The translations under genes were made by a program, and so were the position numbers. From the NCBI RefSeq assembly GCF_014596445.1, contig NZ_MECL01000028.1, positions 1 to 64,000 on the forward strand: a stretch of DNA of 64,000 nucleotides, given 5' to 3'. Below are positions 8,777 through 17,169 of the stretch, one piece after another (the first letter of the stretch is position 1; each line of letters opens with the position of its first letter). The notes beneath the pieces are model-generated. The model did not search any database. It was not told the DNA's origin and saw only the letters and a program-made list of their open reading frames with translations. Origin of the DNA: Streptomyces sp. CBMA29 (lineage in GTDB: Bacteria > Actinomycetota > Actinomycetes > Streptomycetales > Streptomycetaceae).

Positions 8777-9553
8777 TCAGTAGTGGATGGCGCCGGGCAC
8801 GCCGCCGCCGACGTGGACGCCGTCGCCGACGACGGCCACGCTGCGCGGCGAGGCGAGGAAGGCGACCACCCACGCCACCTCGTGCGGCTCGATCACCCGG
8901 CCGATGACGTTGCCGGGCGCCGCGGGCGCCGCGCCGTCGGCCGCGCCGCCGCTCTGAAGCTCGACATACCGCTCGGTGCGGGTGGGACCTGGGTGGACGA
9001 CGGTGACGTTGACGCCGTGCGGGCCGAGTTCGTCGGCGACGTTCTTGGTCAGCGCGATCACCGAGGCGTTGCGGACCGAGCCGATCACCGAGACGGTCGA
9101 ACGGGCTCCGGTGCCGCTGATGTTGATGACCCGGCCCCAGCCGTTCTCGATCAGCAGCGGGGCGACGGCCTTGATGGTGCGCAGATAGCCGATCACCTTG
9201 ACGTTGAGCTGCCGTTGGAACCAGGCGTCGTCGGCGTCCTGGAAGCTCGGCCCCTTCTGCGCGGGCTGCTCGGCGGCGTTGTTGACGAGGATGTCGATAC
9301 CGCCGAAGGCCGTTCTCACGGTCTCGACCAGTTCGCGCACCGAGTCGTCGTGACCGGTGTCGGCCCGCACGGCGAGCACGTCGGCGCCGGTCGACTCCCT
9401 GATCCGTACGACCGCGTCGTCCAGTACGTCCCCCCGTCGTCCGGTGATCGCCACCCGCACGCCCTCGCGCGCCAGTTCCTCGGCGACGGCGTAACCGATG
9501 CCTGTGCCGCCCCCGGTGACGACGGCGCGCTTTCCTTCGAGTTCGAGACCCAT
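8777..9553 (-). CDS. SDR-family oxidoreductase lacking the YxxxK pair
   Basis: 258 residues, first gene of the minus-strand sulfur operon. The Rossmann signature TGGGTGIG (13-20), NNAAE (91-95) and the PG motif after strand six (VVHPGPTRTE) are all present, so NAD(P) binding is expected. At the catalytic helix the sequence is GSVRNASVIALTK (158-170): the usual Tyr and Lys of YxxxK are Gly158 and Asn162. Such divergent SDRs exist and may use another proton relay or not be dehydrogenases. The start ATG follows GGGGAAG. The rhodanese gene begins 26 bp downstream, so the two are co-transcribed. Confidence 0.8.
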   Translation of the reverse strand: MGLELEGKRAVVTGGGTGIGYAVAEELAREGVRVAITGRRGDVLDDAVVRIRESTGADVLAVRADTGHDDSVRELVETVRTAFGGIDILVNNAAEQPAQKGPSFQDADDAWFQRQLNVKVIGYLRTIKAVAPLLIENGWGRVINISGTGARSTVSVIGSVRNASVIALTKNVADELGPHGVNVTVVHPGPTRTERYVELQSGGAADGAAPAAPGNVIGRVIEPHEVAWVVAFLASPRSVAVVGDGVHVGGGVPGAIHY

Positions 9554-9992
9554 GGACTTCCCCGATCGAGTGCTCGACGGCGACGCCGAGCTGCGAATAG
9601 GGCCTCAGCCTGCGGGGACGGCAGGGGACGAACAAGAAGATCTGGCTACAGCAATAGCCGGGACCTGGCTTAACAGTGGGGCGGGCGGGGGCGGCCGGGG
9701 CGGCACTGTGCCAAGCGACACGATCGAGGACGTGGTGGGAATCGGGGTGGGTGTGCGATCCTCGGTCCGTGACCGGGACGGACCTCTTCGCGCGACGCCA
9801 TGTCGATCTCATGCGCGTCTGCGTCGCCGCCTGTCGTCGTTGATCCGCACCACGCCGTTGGTGCCGAAGCGCGGCCTGCCCTCCTAGGAGCGCCGCCGCT
9901 CGTCAGAATCGAACCCAGACCACCGCGGCCGGTACCGGCCGCGTCGCGCCTGGGTGTCGTGGGGGTCAACTCGACAACATCTGAGGTCAACC
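9554..9992. promoter_or_regulatory. Divergent control region between sulfur operon and LysR gene
   Basis: 439 bp with no convincing coding frame on either strand. It must hold the promoters of the minus-strand SDR operon and of the LysR gene. A small inverted repeat, ggctacagcaatagcc (9643-9658), about 95 bp upstream of the SDR start, is a plausible LysR contact site. Confidence 0.4.
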
Positions 9993-10922
9993 ATGAGCAT
10001 GCTCGACCTGCGTCGCATGATGCTGCTACGCGATCTCGCCGATCTCGGCACGGTCACCGCCGTCGCCGAACGGCGCAGCATCACCAACTCCGCCGTCTCA
10101 CAGCAACTCCGGGTCCTGGAGGTCGAGACCGGCTCGATCCTGTTCCGCAGGGACGGGCGCACCCTTGGCCTCACCCGCAGCGGCCGGATCCTCGTGGACC
10201 ACGTACGCGTCGTGCTCGGCGCCGTCGACGACGCGATGAGCGCCCTCGCGGCCACCCGCGACCAGGTCTCGGGACAGATCGCGATGGTCTCCTACAACCT
10301 GGGCATACCCGTCCTGGCGGCGCCGCTGATCCACCTGCTGAGCGCCGAGGAGCCGCACGTGCAGATCCACCTCCAGCAGGCCGAGGCCGATGACGCGCTG
10401 CGGCTGCTTCGGCAGGGCGAGGTCGACGTGGCCGTCACCTACCGGTGCGACTTCGAGGCGCAGGACCTGCTCAACGGGCTGAGCCGGGAGGTGCTGCTGG
10501 TCGAGCCGTTCGTGCTGCTGGCACCGACCGGGCTGCACGCGCGGGTCCGCGGCCTGGGGCTCGCCGCGCTGGCCGAACAGGTGTGGGTCACCGGTCTGGC
10601 CAACTCCACCCTGGACACCGCGCTGCTGCGGGCCGCCGAGCGGGCCGGGTTCACCCCGCGGATCACCCACCGGCTGGTGACCGCCCAGATCGTCTGCGAC
10701 CTGGCCGCCACCGAGGTCGTCTCGGCGATCGTGCCCCGGCTGTCCGTACCGGCGCACCTGGAGCACCTCATCGTGGAGGGCGTGCCGATCGGCTACCGCA
10801 CGGTCAGTTCGGTCGCGCGCACCACCCGGAGGAACGATCCGAACATCGCGCTCGTCCTGCGCACGCTGCGCTTGATCGGTGAACAGGCGCTGCACAGACC
10901 GGTCCTGCGGGTCGCGTCCTGA
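9993..10922 (+). CDS. LysR-family transcriptional regulator
   Basis: 309 residues from ATG at 9993, preceded by TGAGGT at 6 bp; an upstream in-frame start lacks a ribosome-binding site. The winged helix (residues 1-65, with GTVTAVAERRSITNSAVSQQ as recognition region) and a LysR substrate-binding domain follow. It is transcribed away from the SDR/rhodanese/transporter operon, the classic arrangement for a LysR activator of its neighbour. Known sulfur-starvation regulators such as CysB and Cbl are LysR proteins, so it may sense an organosulfur compound or a sulfur intermediate; the ligand is inferred. Confidence 0.85.
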   Translation: MSMLDLRRMMLLRDLADLGTVTAVAERRSITNSAVSQQLRVLEVETGSILFRRDGRTLGLTRSGRILVDHVRVVLGAVDDAMSALAATRDQVSGQIAMVSYNLGIPVLAAPLIHLLSAEEPHVQIHLQQAEADDALRLLRQGEVDVAVTYRCDFEAQDLLNGLSREVLLVEPFVLLAPTGLHARVRGLGLAALAEQVWVTGLANSTLDTALLRAAERAGFTPRITHRLVTAQIVCDLAATEVVSAIVPRLSVPAHLEHLIVEGVPIGYRTVSSVARTTRRNDPNIALVLRTLRLIGEQALHRPVLRVAS

Positions 10923-10958
10923 CCGCGCCGTCCTGACCGCGCCGTCCTGACCGCGCCG
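10917..10958 (+). repeat. Three perfect tandem copies of a 14-bp unit
   Basis: The unit tcctgaccgcgccg occurs at 10917, 10931 and 10945 without gaps. The first copy contains the stop codon of the LysR gene, so each copy offers a TGA in the same position relative to the unit. It is probably a slippage expansion at the 3' end of the gene. Confidence 0.8.
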
Positions 10959-11151
10959 ACCGTACCGCGTGCGGCGCCGCGCACCCGCGCGGGCCAGGAC
11001 GGGGACCGCGCCGCGGTCACGAGCGCACCCCGGCGACAGTTAAGCGCAGCCGCAACGACGCCGTAGCCGAACCTTGTTGATCGGTCACGCCGCCGGATCG
11101 ACGCTGAGGTGCCGCGGGAACCCGGGCGCCACAGCGAGCAGGGGAGCACGC

Positions 11152-12360
11152 ATGACGGAAACAGCCGAGGCCACGAGCGGTGTCACCTTCGGCTCGGCGC
11201 GACTGCGGGAGCTGATCGAGCACATCGGCCACGGCGCGATCGGGCGGGACGAGCGCGACGAACTGCCTTACGCGGCCGTCGAGGCGGCGAAAAGGGCCGG
11301 GCTCGGCGCCCTGCGGGTGCCGGTCGAACTGGGCGGGGGCGGCGCGAGCCTCACGCAGCTCTTCGAGGTGTTCATCGACCTGGGCGCCGCGGACTCCAAC
11401 GTGGCGCACATCCTGCGCAGCCACTTCGGTGTGGTGGAGGGGCTGCTGCGCGGCGCCCGCCCCGAGGACGCGGTCTGGCTCGAACGCGTCGCGCGCGGCG
11501 AGCTGATCGGCTCCGCCTCCACCGAGCTGGGCGCGAAGGCGGGGGCCACCGACTTCCCGTACCGGACCACCGTCAGCCGCACGGCCGGCGGCCTGCGGTT
11601 GAACGGCACCAAGCACTACACGACGGGCAGCCTGTACATGGACTGGCTGGTCGTCGGCGTCACCGACGCGGACGGCGGGAGGGCCCAGGTCATCGTCCCC
11701 ACCGACCGCCCCGGCGTGCTGCGCCCCAACGACTGGGACGGCTTCGGCCAGCGCTTCACCGGCAGCGGCACGGTGACCTTCGACGATGTCGCGATCACAC
11801 CCGGGGACTACTTCGCGCGGGCGACCGCCGCCCGCGACTCCGTCCCGTACCCCGCGACGTTCTTCCACATCCAACTGAACGCGATGATCGCGGGCATCCT
11901 GCGCCGGGTGGCGGCCGACGCCGTTGCACACGTCCGCGGCAAGAAGCGGACCTTCTACCACGCACCCGCCGACGCGCCGACCGAGGACCCGATCGTGCAG
12001 TACAGCGTGGGGCTGCTGCACAGCCAGGCGTTCGCCGCGCAGGCCCTGGTCCTCACCGCCGGACGAGCGCTGGAGGACGCCTACGCGGCGCACGGCACTC
12101 CCGAGGAGGCCGAGCTGTCCTCGCGCGCGTCGCTGCTCAACGCCAAGGCCAAGGTCGTCGTGGACGAACTCGCCAACCGCGCCGCGTCCGAGCTCTTCGA
12201 CGTCGGCGGCGGCTCGCTGGTCCGCCGCGGCGCCCACCTCGACCGGCACTGGCGCAACATCCGTACGATCGCCGCCCACAATCCGAAGACGCTCAAAGCG
12301 GTCGCGGTGGGCCGCTACGAACTCAACGGAACGCCCCTGCCGAACCAGGGCTTCTTCTAG
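11152..12360 (+). CDS. Acyl-CoA dehydrogenase-fold flavoprotein, DszC/SfnB-like monooxygenase
   Basis: 402 residues from ATG at 11152 (GGGGAG upstream). The three acyl-CoA dehydrogenase segments are present: helical N-terminus, beta domain (SASTELGAKAG, LNGTKHYTTGS) and C-terminal helical domain ending HWRNIRTIAAHNP, the mark of the DszC/SfnB/TdsC branch rather than of true acyl-CoA dehydrogenases. These enzymes use reduced flavin and oxygen to oxidise sulfides or sulfones. In this setting it probably works with the two luciferase-like oxygenases. No flavin reductase gene lies in the window. It may be controlled by the LysR protein encoded just before it. Confidence 0.83.
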   Translation: MTETAEATSGVTFGSARLRELIEHIGHGAIGRDERDELPYAAVEAAKRAGLGALRVPVELGGGGASLTQLFEVFIDLGAADSNVAHILRSHFGVVEGLLRGARPEDAVWLERVARGELIGSASTELGAKAGATDFPYRTTVSRTAGGLRLNGTKHYTTGSLYMDWLVVGVTDADGGRAQVIVPTDRPGVLRPNDWDGFGQRFTGSGTVTFDDVAITPGDYFARATAARDSVPYPATFFHIQLNAMIAGILRRVAADAVAHVRGKKRTFYHAPADAPTEDPIVQYSVGLLHSQAFAAQALVLTAGRALEDAYAAHGTPEEAELSSRASLLNAKAKVVVDELANRAASELFDVGGGSLVRRGAHLDRHWRNIRTIAAHNPKTLKAVAVGRYELNGTPLPNQGFF

Positions 12361-12464
12361 CGGGCTCAAGAGCACCGAGCAGGGCGCCGCCACCGTGCCC
12401 GTCCCCGCACCCCGCCCGCCCCCGCACTCCCCAGCAGCCGGTAGGGGGTCGCGGAACCGGTCGG

Positions 12465-12500
12465 CGTAATGTTGCCCAAGGCAAACAGAGCAGCATTACG
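12465..12500. promoter_or_regulatory. Nested palindrome upstream of the MFS exporter
   Basis: A perfect 7-bp inverted repeat (cgtaatg at 12465-12471, cattacg at 12494-12500) encloses a second one (ttgcc-caa-ggcaa, 12472-12484). It ends at the ribosome-binding site of the exporter, 17 bp before the start, so it could be a TetR/MarR-type operator or a 5' hairpin. No such regulator is next to it. Confidence 0.55.
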
Positions 12501-12517
12501 GGAGAGGAAGCAGCACC

Positions 12518-14176
12518 ATGAGTGCTCAGGCAGACGCCGCGCCGGCCGGCACCGCGGCGCCCCCGACGGAGTACACACACCGGCAGATCATGGTCATCCT
12601 CTCGGGGCTGCTGCTCGGCATGTTCCTGGCGGCGCTGGACCAGACGGTGGTCTCCACGGCCATCTACAAGATCGGTGAGAGCCTCAACGGCCTGACCGCC
12701 CAGGCGTGGGTGACCACCGCCTTCCTGATCACCTCGACGATCAGCACACCGCTGTACGGCAAGCTCTCCGACCAGTACGGGCGCAAGCCGTTCTTCCTCT
12801 TCGCCATCGCGATATTCATCGTCGGCTCGGCGCTGTGCATGCTGTCGACGTCGATGTACATGCTCGCGGGCTTCCGCGCCCTCCAGGGCATCGGCGCGGG
12901 CGGGCTGTTCTCGCTCGCGCTCGCCATCGTCGGCGACATCATCCCGCCGCGCCAACGAGCCAAGTACCAGGGCTACTTCATGGCCGTCTTCGGCACGTCC
13001 AGCGTGCTCGGGCCGGTCATCGGCGGCGCGCTGGCCGGGCAGGACTCGCTTCTCGGCATCGACGGCTGGCGCTGGATCTTCCTGATCAACGTCCCCATCG
13101 GCATCCTCGCCCTGTTCGTGGTGGCCAGGGTCCTGCACGTGCGCCAGGAACGACGGCCGCACCGGATCGACTACCTCGGGGCGACCGCGCTGATCGTCGC
13201 CCTCGTACCGCTGCTCATCGTGGCCGAACAGGGCCGCGAGTGGGGCTGGGGCGCCGCGTCCTCGCTGTCCTGCTACATCATCGGCGCGGTCGGCATCGTC
13301 GCCTTCCTGCTGGCCGAGCGCCGGGCGGGCGACGAGGCGCTGCTGCCGCTGCGGCTCTTCCGCAACGGCGTCTTCGCGGTCGGCTCCGCGCAGTCCGCGA
13401 TCATCGGCATCGGCATGTTCGGCGGCATCACGCTGCTGCCGCTCTACCTCCAGCTCGTCAAGGGCAACTCGCCGACCAAGGCCGGTCTGCTCACCCTGCC
13501 GCTGGTGCTCGGCATCATGATCTTCTCGATGGTGTCCGGCCAGATCACCTCGCGGACCGGCCGCTACAAGATCTTCCCCGTCGTCGGCTGCGCCCTGCTG
13601 GTGGGCGGCATGCTGATGCTGTGGCAGATGTCGGCCGACAGCAGCCTGTTCTACGTGGACGTGTCGATGTTCGTCGTCGGCGCCGGACTCGGCCTGAACA
13701 TGCAGACGATCGTGCTGGCCATGCAGAACGCCGTGCCGCCGCGTGACATCGGTGTCGCCACCTCCTCGACCACCTTCTTCCGGCAGATGGGCGGCACGCT
13801 CGGCGTCGCCGTCTTCCTGTCGATCGTCTACTCCGTCGTGGGCGGCAAGATCGGCTCCGCCTTCGCCGCCGCCAAGGGCGGAGAAGCGTTCCAGCAGGCC
13901 GCCGCCGCGCACCCGGACCAGCTCAAGACGCTCACCTCGGCGTCCTCGGGCAGCACCGGCACGCTCAACGACACGTCGTTCCTCAGCCATGTCGACCCGG
14001 CGCTCGCCCACCCCTTCAAGACCGGCTTCACCGACGCGATCAACGTCGCGTTCCTCGTCGGGGCGGGCGTCCTGGTGATCGCCTTCGTGCTGTCGCTGCT
14101 CATCAAGGAGGTCCCGTTGCGCACCACGGCAGGGGACTTCTCGCAGGAGGAGAAGGCGGAGGCGGCGACCTCCTGA
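12518..14176 (+). CDS. MFS multidrug exporter, DHA2 (EmrB/QacA) family, 14 TM
   Basis: 552 residues. The first helix carries LAALDQTVVSTA, the DHA2 motif D1; motif A is GKLSDQYGRKP and motif C is around GPVIGGALAG, so it is a proton-driven exporter with about 14 membrane helices. A hydrophilic stretch (about residues 440-490) precedes the last helix. The start ATG follows GAGAGGAAG. It may export an antibiotic or a toxic intermediate; its closeness to the organosulfur genes is suggestive only. The stop lies 1 bp from the stop of the convergent serine hydrolase gene, with no terminator between. Confidence 0.9.
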   Translation: MSAQADAAPAGTAAPPTEYTHRQIMVILSGLLLGMFLAALDQTVVSTAIYKIGESLNGLTAQAWVTTAFLITSTISTPLYGKLSDQYGRKPFFLFAIAIFIVGSALCMLSTSMYMLAGFRALQGIGAGGLFSLALAIVGDIIPPRQRAKYQGYFMAVFGTSSVLGPVIGGALAGQDSLLGIDGWRWIFLINVPIGILALFVVARVLHVRQERRPHRIDYLGATALIVALVPLLIVAEQGREWGWGAASSLSCYIIGAVGIVAFLLAERRAGDEALLPLRLFRNGVFAVGSAQSAIIGIGMFGGITLLPLYLQLVKGNSPTKAGLLTLPLVLGIMIFSMVSGQITSRTGRYKIFPVVGCALLVGGMLMLWQMSADSSLFYVDVSMFVVGAGLGLNMQTIVLAMQNAVPPRDIGVATSSTTFFRQMGGTLGVAVFLSIVYSVVGGKIGSAFAAAKGGEAFQQAAAAHPDQLKTLTSASSGSTGTLNDTSFLSHVDPALAHPFKTGFTDAINVAFLVGAGVLVIAFVLSLLIKEVPLRTTAGDFSQEEKAEAATS

Positions 14177-14177
14177 G

Positions 14178-15257
14178 TCAGGGCGTGACCCGCGGTTCGC
14201 CGCACAGCCGGTACAGCAGCGCGTAGGCCGTCTTGACGATGCGGCAGCCGCGGTCGTGCCGGGTGGCGCATCCGGCCACCGCCGTACCGGTCGCCGGGTG
14301 GAAGCCGAGGAACGTCTGCTGCCCGAAGGTGGCCCCCGCGTGGAAGAGCAGGGGGCCGCCCGGCGCCGGATGGTGGTACCAGGTCAGCGTGTGGGTGTTC
14401 CGGTGGCCGAGCCCCCGGCGCAGTTGCGGGACCTGGACGTCGCGCAGCGCCGCCTCCGACGCCGTGCCGCCGGGCCACAGATGCGCCTCGGCGTAGCGGA
14501 GAAGGTCGGCCGGTGTGGACCGGACCCCGCCCGCCGCGGTGAAGGCCGCCATGTCGGTCGGCGGCAGCGGCGTACGCCCGTCGGTCCGGTAGCCGACCGC
14601 CGCGAGGCCGCCGCCCGGCCCCGTCGTGGTGCTGTCCAGCCCCAACGGCGCCAGCACCCGCCCCGCCAGCAGCGTGCCGTAGTCCGTCCCCGTGGCGTGT
14701 TCCATCGCGGGCCCCAGCAGCGCGATGCCGAGGTTGGAGTAGTGCCAGCGGCTGCCGGGGGCGTGTCGGGTACGGGTCTGGGCGAAGGCCCGCAGCAGCC
14801 GCCCGGTGTCGTAACGGGCGTAGCTGTTGGTGTACGGCCGCAGCACGGCGCCCGCCACCAGGTCACGCGGCACGCGCGGCAGCCCCGAGGTGTGGGTGGC
14901 CAGGTGCCGCAGCGTGATCCGCCGCGCGTACGGGTGGGGGAGCGGCAGGTCCGGCAGATGCGCGGCGAGCGGGTCGTCGAGACCGAGTACGCCGTCGCGG
15001 GCGAGTTCCGCCAGCAGCAGCACGGTGAACGTCTTGGAGAGCGAGCCGAGTTCGTACCGCGCCTCCTCGCGCGCCGCCCGCGGCGGCGCGCTGCCGCCGC
15101 CCACCAGCGTCCGCCGTCCCGCGCGGGAGACGGCCAGCACGACATCGGGCGCCCTGACCTCGGTGACCGCCCGCTCCAGCAGGTCGCGGACCGGCGTGCC
15201 GTCGGCCGTACGGTCCTCGGCCTCGTCCGGTGCGAGGTCCACCGCCGTGGCGCTCAC
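14178..15257 (-). CDS. Beta-lactamase-fold serine hydrolase (class C/DD-peptidase type)
   Basis: 359 residues from GTG at 15257, which overlaps the previous stop (GTGA). It has the three motifs of the family: SxxK as S72-L-S-K75, YSN at 173-175 and HAG near residue 312 in place of KTG. There is no signal peptide, so it should act in the cytoplasm, which is unusual for a wall enzyme and fits ester or peptide hydrolysis inside a biosynthetic pathway. It is the last gene of the five-gene peptide operon. Its role could be peptide trimming, cyclisation or deacylation; this is inferred from place and fold only. Confidence 0.8.
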   Translation of the reverse strand: MSATAVDLAPDEAEDRTADGTPVRDLLERAVTEVRAPDVVLAVSRAGRRTLVGGGSAPPRAAREEARYELGSLSKTFTVLLLAELARDGVLGLDDPLAAHLPDLPLPHPYARRITLRHLATHTSGLPRVPRDLVAGAVLRPYTNSYARYDTGRLLRAFAQTRTRHAPGSRWHYSNLGIALLGPAMEHATGTDYGTLLAGRVLAPLGLDSTTTGPGGGLAAVGYRTDGRTPLPPTDMAAFTAAGGVRSTPADLLRYAEAHLWPGGTASEAALRDVQVPQLRRGLGHRNTHTLTWYHHPAPGGPLLFHAGATFGQQTFLGFHPATGTAVAGCATRHDRGCRIVKTAYALLYRLCGEPRVTP

Positions 15258-16186
15258 GCGACGGCGTCCGCGTCCGCCGACAGCGCGCGGGAGGTGGCCA
15301 TCGCGGAGGCGAAGGCGGCGACCAGCGTCGGGTGGTGCACCTGGTCGAAGACCTCGGCCGCGTCCCCGTCCGGCATCCCGTTGCGCACCGGCATCGCACC
15401 GCTGTCGGACTGCGCGGCGGCGTACCGCTCCCACACCTCGCCGTCGAGCGTCGGACGCGGCAGACAGGCGTCCACGACCAGCAGTTCGCCGAGCAGGTCC
15501 CAATGGGCGAGATCGGCCCAGTCCTCGGTCCAGGCCGGGAGATACCGCGTCAGGTAGTCGACGATCGCGGGCGGGATACGGTCCGGCGCCTCGCCCCAGT
15601 TGGTGAGGTGGAAGACGGTGTGCGTGAGGTCGTACGCGATGTGGAACTGCACCGTCCAGGGCTCCGGCGTCTGGCCCAGCCAGGTGCGCTCCACGGCCAG
15701 GTCGAAGTCGCCGCTGGGCACGAGTCCCAGCTTGCGCTCGGCGTTGAGCAGGCCCAGGCGCCGGTTGGGCACCATCTCCAGGGCCCGCCAGGACGCCGTG
15801 CGGCGCGAGAGGGCGACCGCGTCCTCCACGCCGGGGTGACGGTGGCCCAGTTCGTAGAAGGTCGCGTAGATCTCCAGCGGTACGGGGGAGAGCGGTTCGT
15901 CGCGCTGGAGCGCGGCCAGTACGTTGCCGCCGTCCAGCAACTCGCGCCAGGCGAAGTCCAGCAGCCGCAGCGACCGGTCGCGCTGCCGTGACCCGGCCAC
16001 ACCCTCGCGCGAGAGCACCCGCATGTTGATCGCCAACTCGCCGATGGGCTTGAGACGTTCGATGACCGCGCCGCTGGTGGCGCGGTCGTCGTCGGTGAGC
16101 CGGAAGTGCTCCCGGTTCGCGTCGAGCCAGGCCAGCGCGCGCTCGCCCACCTGGTGCAGGAGCGCGGGGGATGCGGCCGTCGTCAT
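15254..16186 (-). CDS. Unknown helical protein, paralog A (DUF6895-like)
   Basis: 310 residues, soluble, mostly helical by composition. It is clearly homologous to the next upstream gene: shared KPIGELA (46-52), a GHRHPGVED block (114-122), LLNAERKLGL (146-155), GQTPEPWT (171-178), THTVFHLTNWG (188-198) and DLLGELLVVDACLP. The THxVFHLTxWG segment places two histidines four residues apart (His189, His193), a possible metal or catalytic site. It resembles a Streptomyces family I recall as DUF6895. The ATG overlaps the upstream stop (TGATG) and its own stop overlaps the hydrolase start, so dosage is tightly linked. Function unknown. Confidence 0.75.
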   Translation of the reverse strand: MTTAASPALLHQVGERALAWLDANREHFRLTDDDRATSGAVIERLKPIGELAINMRVLSREGVAGSRQRDRSLRLLDFAWRELLDGGNVLAALQRDEPLSPVPLEIYATFYELGHRHPGVEDAVALSRRTASWRALEMVPNRRLGLLNAERKLGLVPSGDFDLAVERTWLGQTPEPWTVQFHIAYDLTHTVFHLTNWGEAPDRIPPAIVDYLTRYLPAWTEDWADLAHWDLLGELLVVDACLPRPTLDGEVWERYAAAQSDSGAMPVRNGMPDGDAAEVFDQVHHPTLVAAFASAMATSRALSADADAVA

Positions 16187-17169
16187 CACGATGCTGCCTC
16201 GCTTTCCAGGACCGGGCGCCGTACGCCCGCGGTCGGGCCCGCCGGCCGCGTCGGGCCGATCCGGGCCAGGGTGGCCGCGAAGGCGGTCACCAACGTGGAG
16301 TGGTAACAGGCGGTGAACGCCTCGGCGGCGGCCGTGCCCGGCGGCGGCGCGGCGCCGGTCTCTGGCACCGCGCCGTCCGCGCCCTGCGCCCCGGCCAGCA
16401 GGCGCCAGGCCGCCGCGTCGGGCACGGGCACGGGCAGGCAGGCCGCCACGGCGAGCAGTTCGCCGACCAGATCCCACAGCTCCTCCTCCAGCCAGCTCTC
16501 CAGCCAGGACGGGAGCCACAGCCGCAGATAATCGGCGCGGTCCGCGGGCATCCGGTGCGGGGCGCGGCCCCAGTCGGTGAGGTGGAAGACGTCGTGCGTC
16601 ACGCCGTAGGCCGCCTTGCGGTCCAGCGTCCAGGGCTCGACCGTCCGGCCGAGTCCCGTCATGGCGAGCACCGCGTCGAAGTCGGCGTGGTGGCGCAGTC
16701 CGATCCGCCGCTCGGCGTTGAGGACGCCGAGAGTACGGGTGTGGTCCTCGCGCGCCACCCGCCAGCCGCGCAGCCCGGTCATCGTGCGCACCAGGTCCTC
16801 GACGCCGGGATGGCTCAGCCCGGTCTGCGCGAAGACCCCGTACAGCTCGACCGGGTAGGTCGCGCGCGGCTCGCCGCGGATGAGTTCGCCGAACAGCTCA
16901 CCCTCGCGCGTCTCGTGCCAGGCGAAGCGGAAGAGGCCGTCCGCGAGGTCGCGGACGGCGGGCAGCGGGTGGTGCGTACGGATGAGGTGGCTGAGTTCGG
17001 CCAGTTCGCCGAGGGGTTTGAGCGTGGTGTTGGGATCGGCGTCGGTCGTCACGTCCGCGGGCAGCCGGAAGCACGGGCGCATGCCGTCCAGCCAGGTCAG
17101 CGCCGAGACGGCCATGCGGTCCAGCAGTTCCGGGCCGGCGCCCGCCGCGGGGACCCGGCCGCCGGTCAC
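16186..17169 (-). CDS. Unknown helical protein, paralog B (DUF6895-like)
   Basis: 327 residues from GTG at 17169, overlapping the upstream stop. It matches paralog A over its whole length: KPLGELAEL (51-59), GLSHPGVED (117-125), LNAERRIGL (150-158), GRTVEPWT (174-181), THDVFHLTDWG (191-201) with His192 and His196, and ELWDLVGELLAVAACLP. Two copies kept side by side suggest a heterodimer or two successive steps on one substrate. There is no signal peptide or membrane segment. Function unknown; the conserved histidines and Asp/Trp are the residues to test first. Confidence 0.75.
   Translation of the reverse strand: MTGGRVPAAGAGPELLDRMAVSALTWLDGMRPCFRLPADVTTDADPNTTLKPLGELAELSHLIRTHHPLPAVRDLADGLFRFAWHETREGELFGELIRGEPRATYPVELYGVFAQTGLSHPGVEDLVRTMTGLRGWRVAREDHTRTLGVLNAERRIGLRHHADFDAVLAMTGLGRTVEPWTLDRKAAYGVTHDVFHLTDWGRAPHRMPADRADYLRLWLPSWLESWLEEELWDLVGELLAVAACLPVPVPDAAAWRLLAGAQGADGAVPETGAAPPPGTAAAEAFTACYHSTLVTAFAATLARIGPTRPAGPTAGVRRPVLESEAAS

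Noticed and set aside
9670..9990. A 106-codon minus-strand frame in the SDR/LysR gap
   Set aside because: Random-looking Pro/Arg/Gly-rich sequence with no start signal; the gap is better read as a control region.
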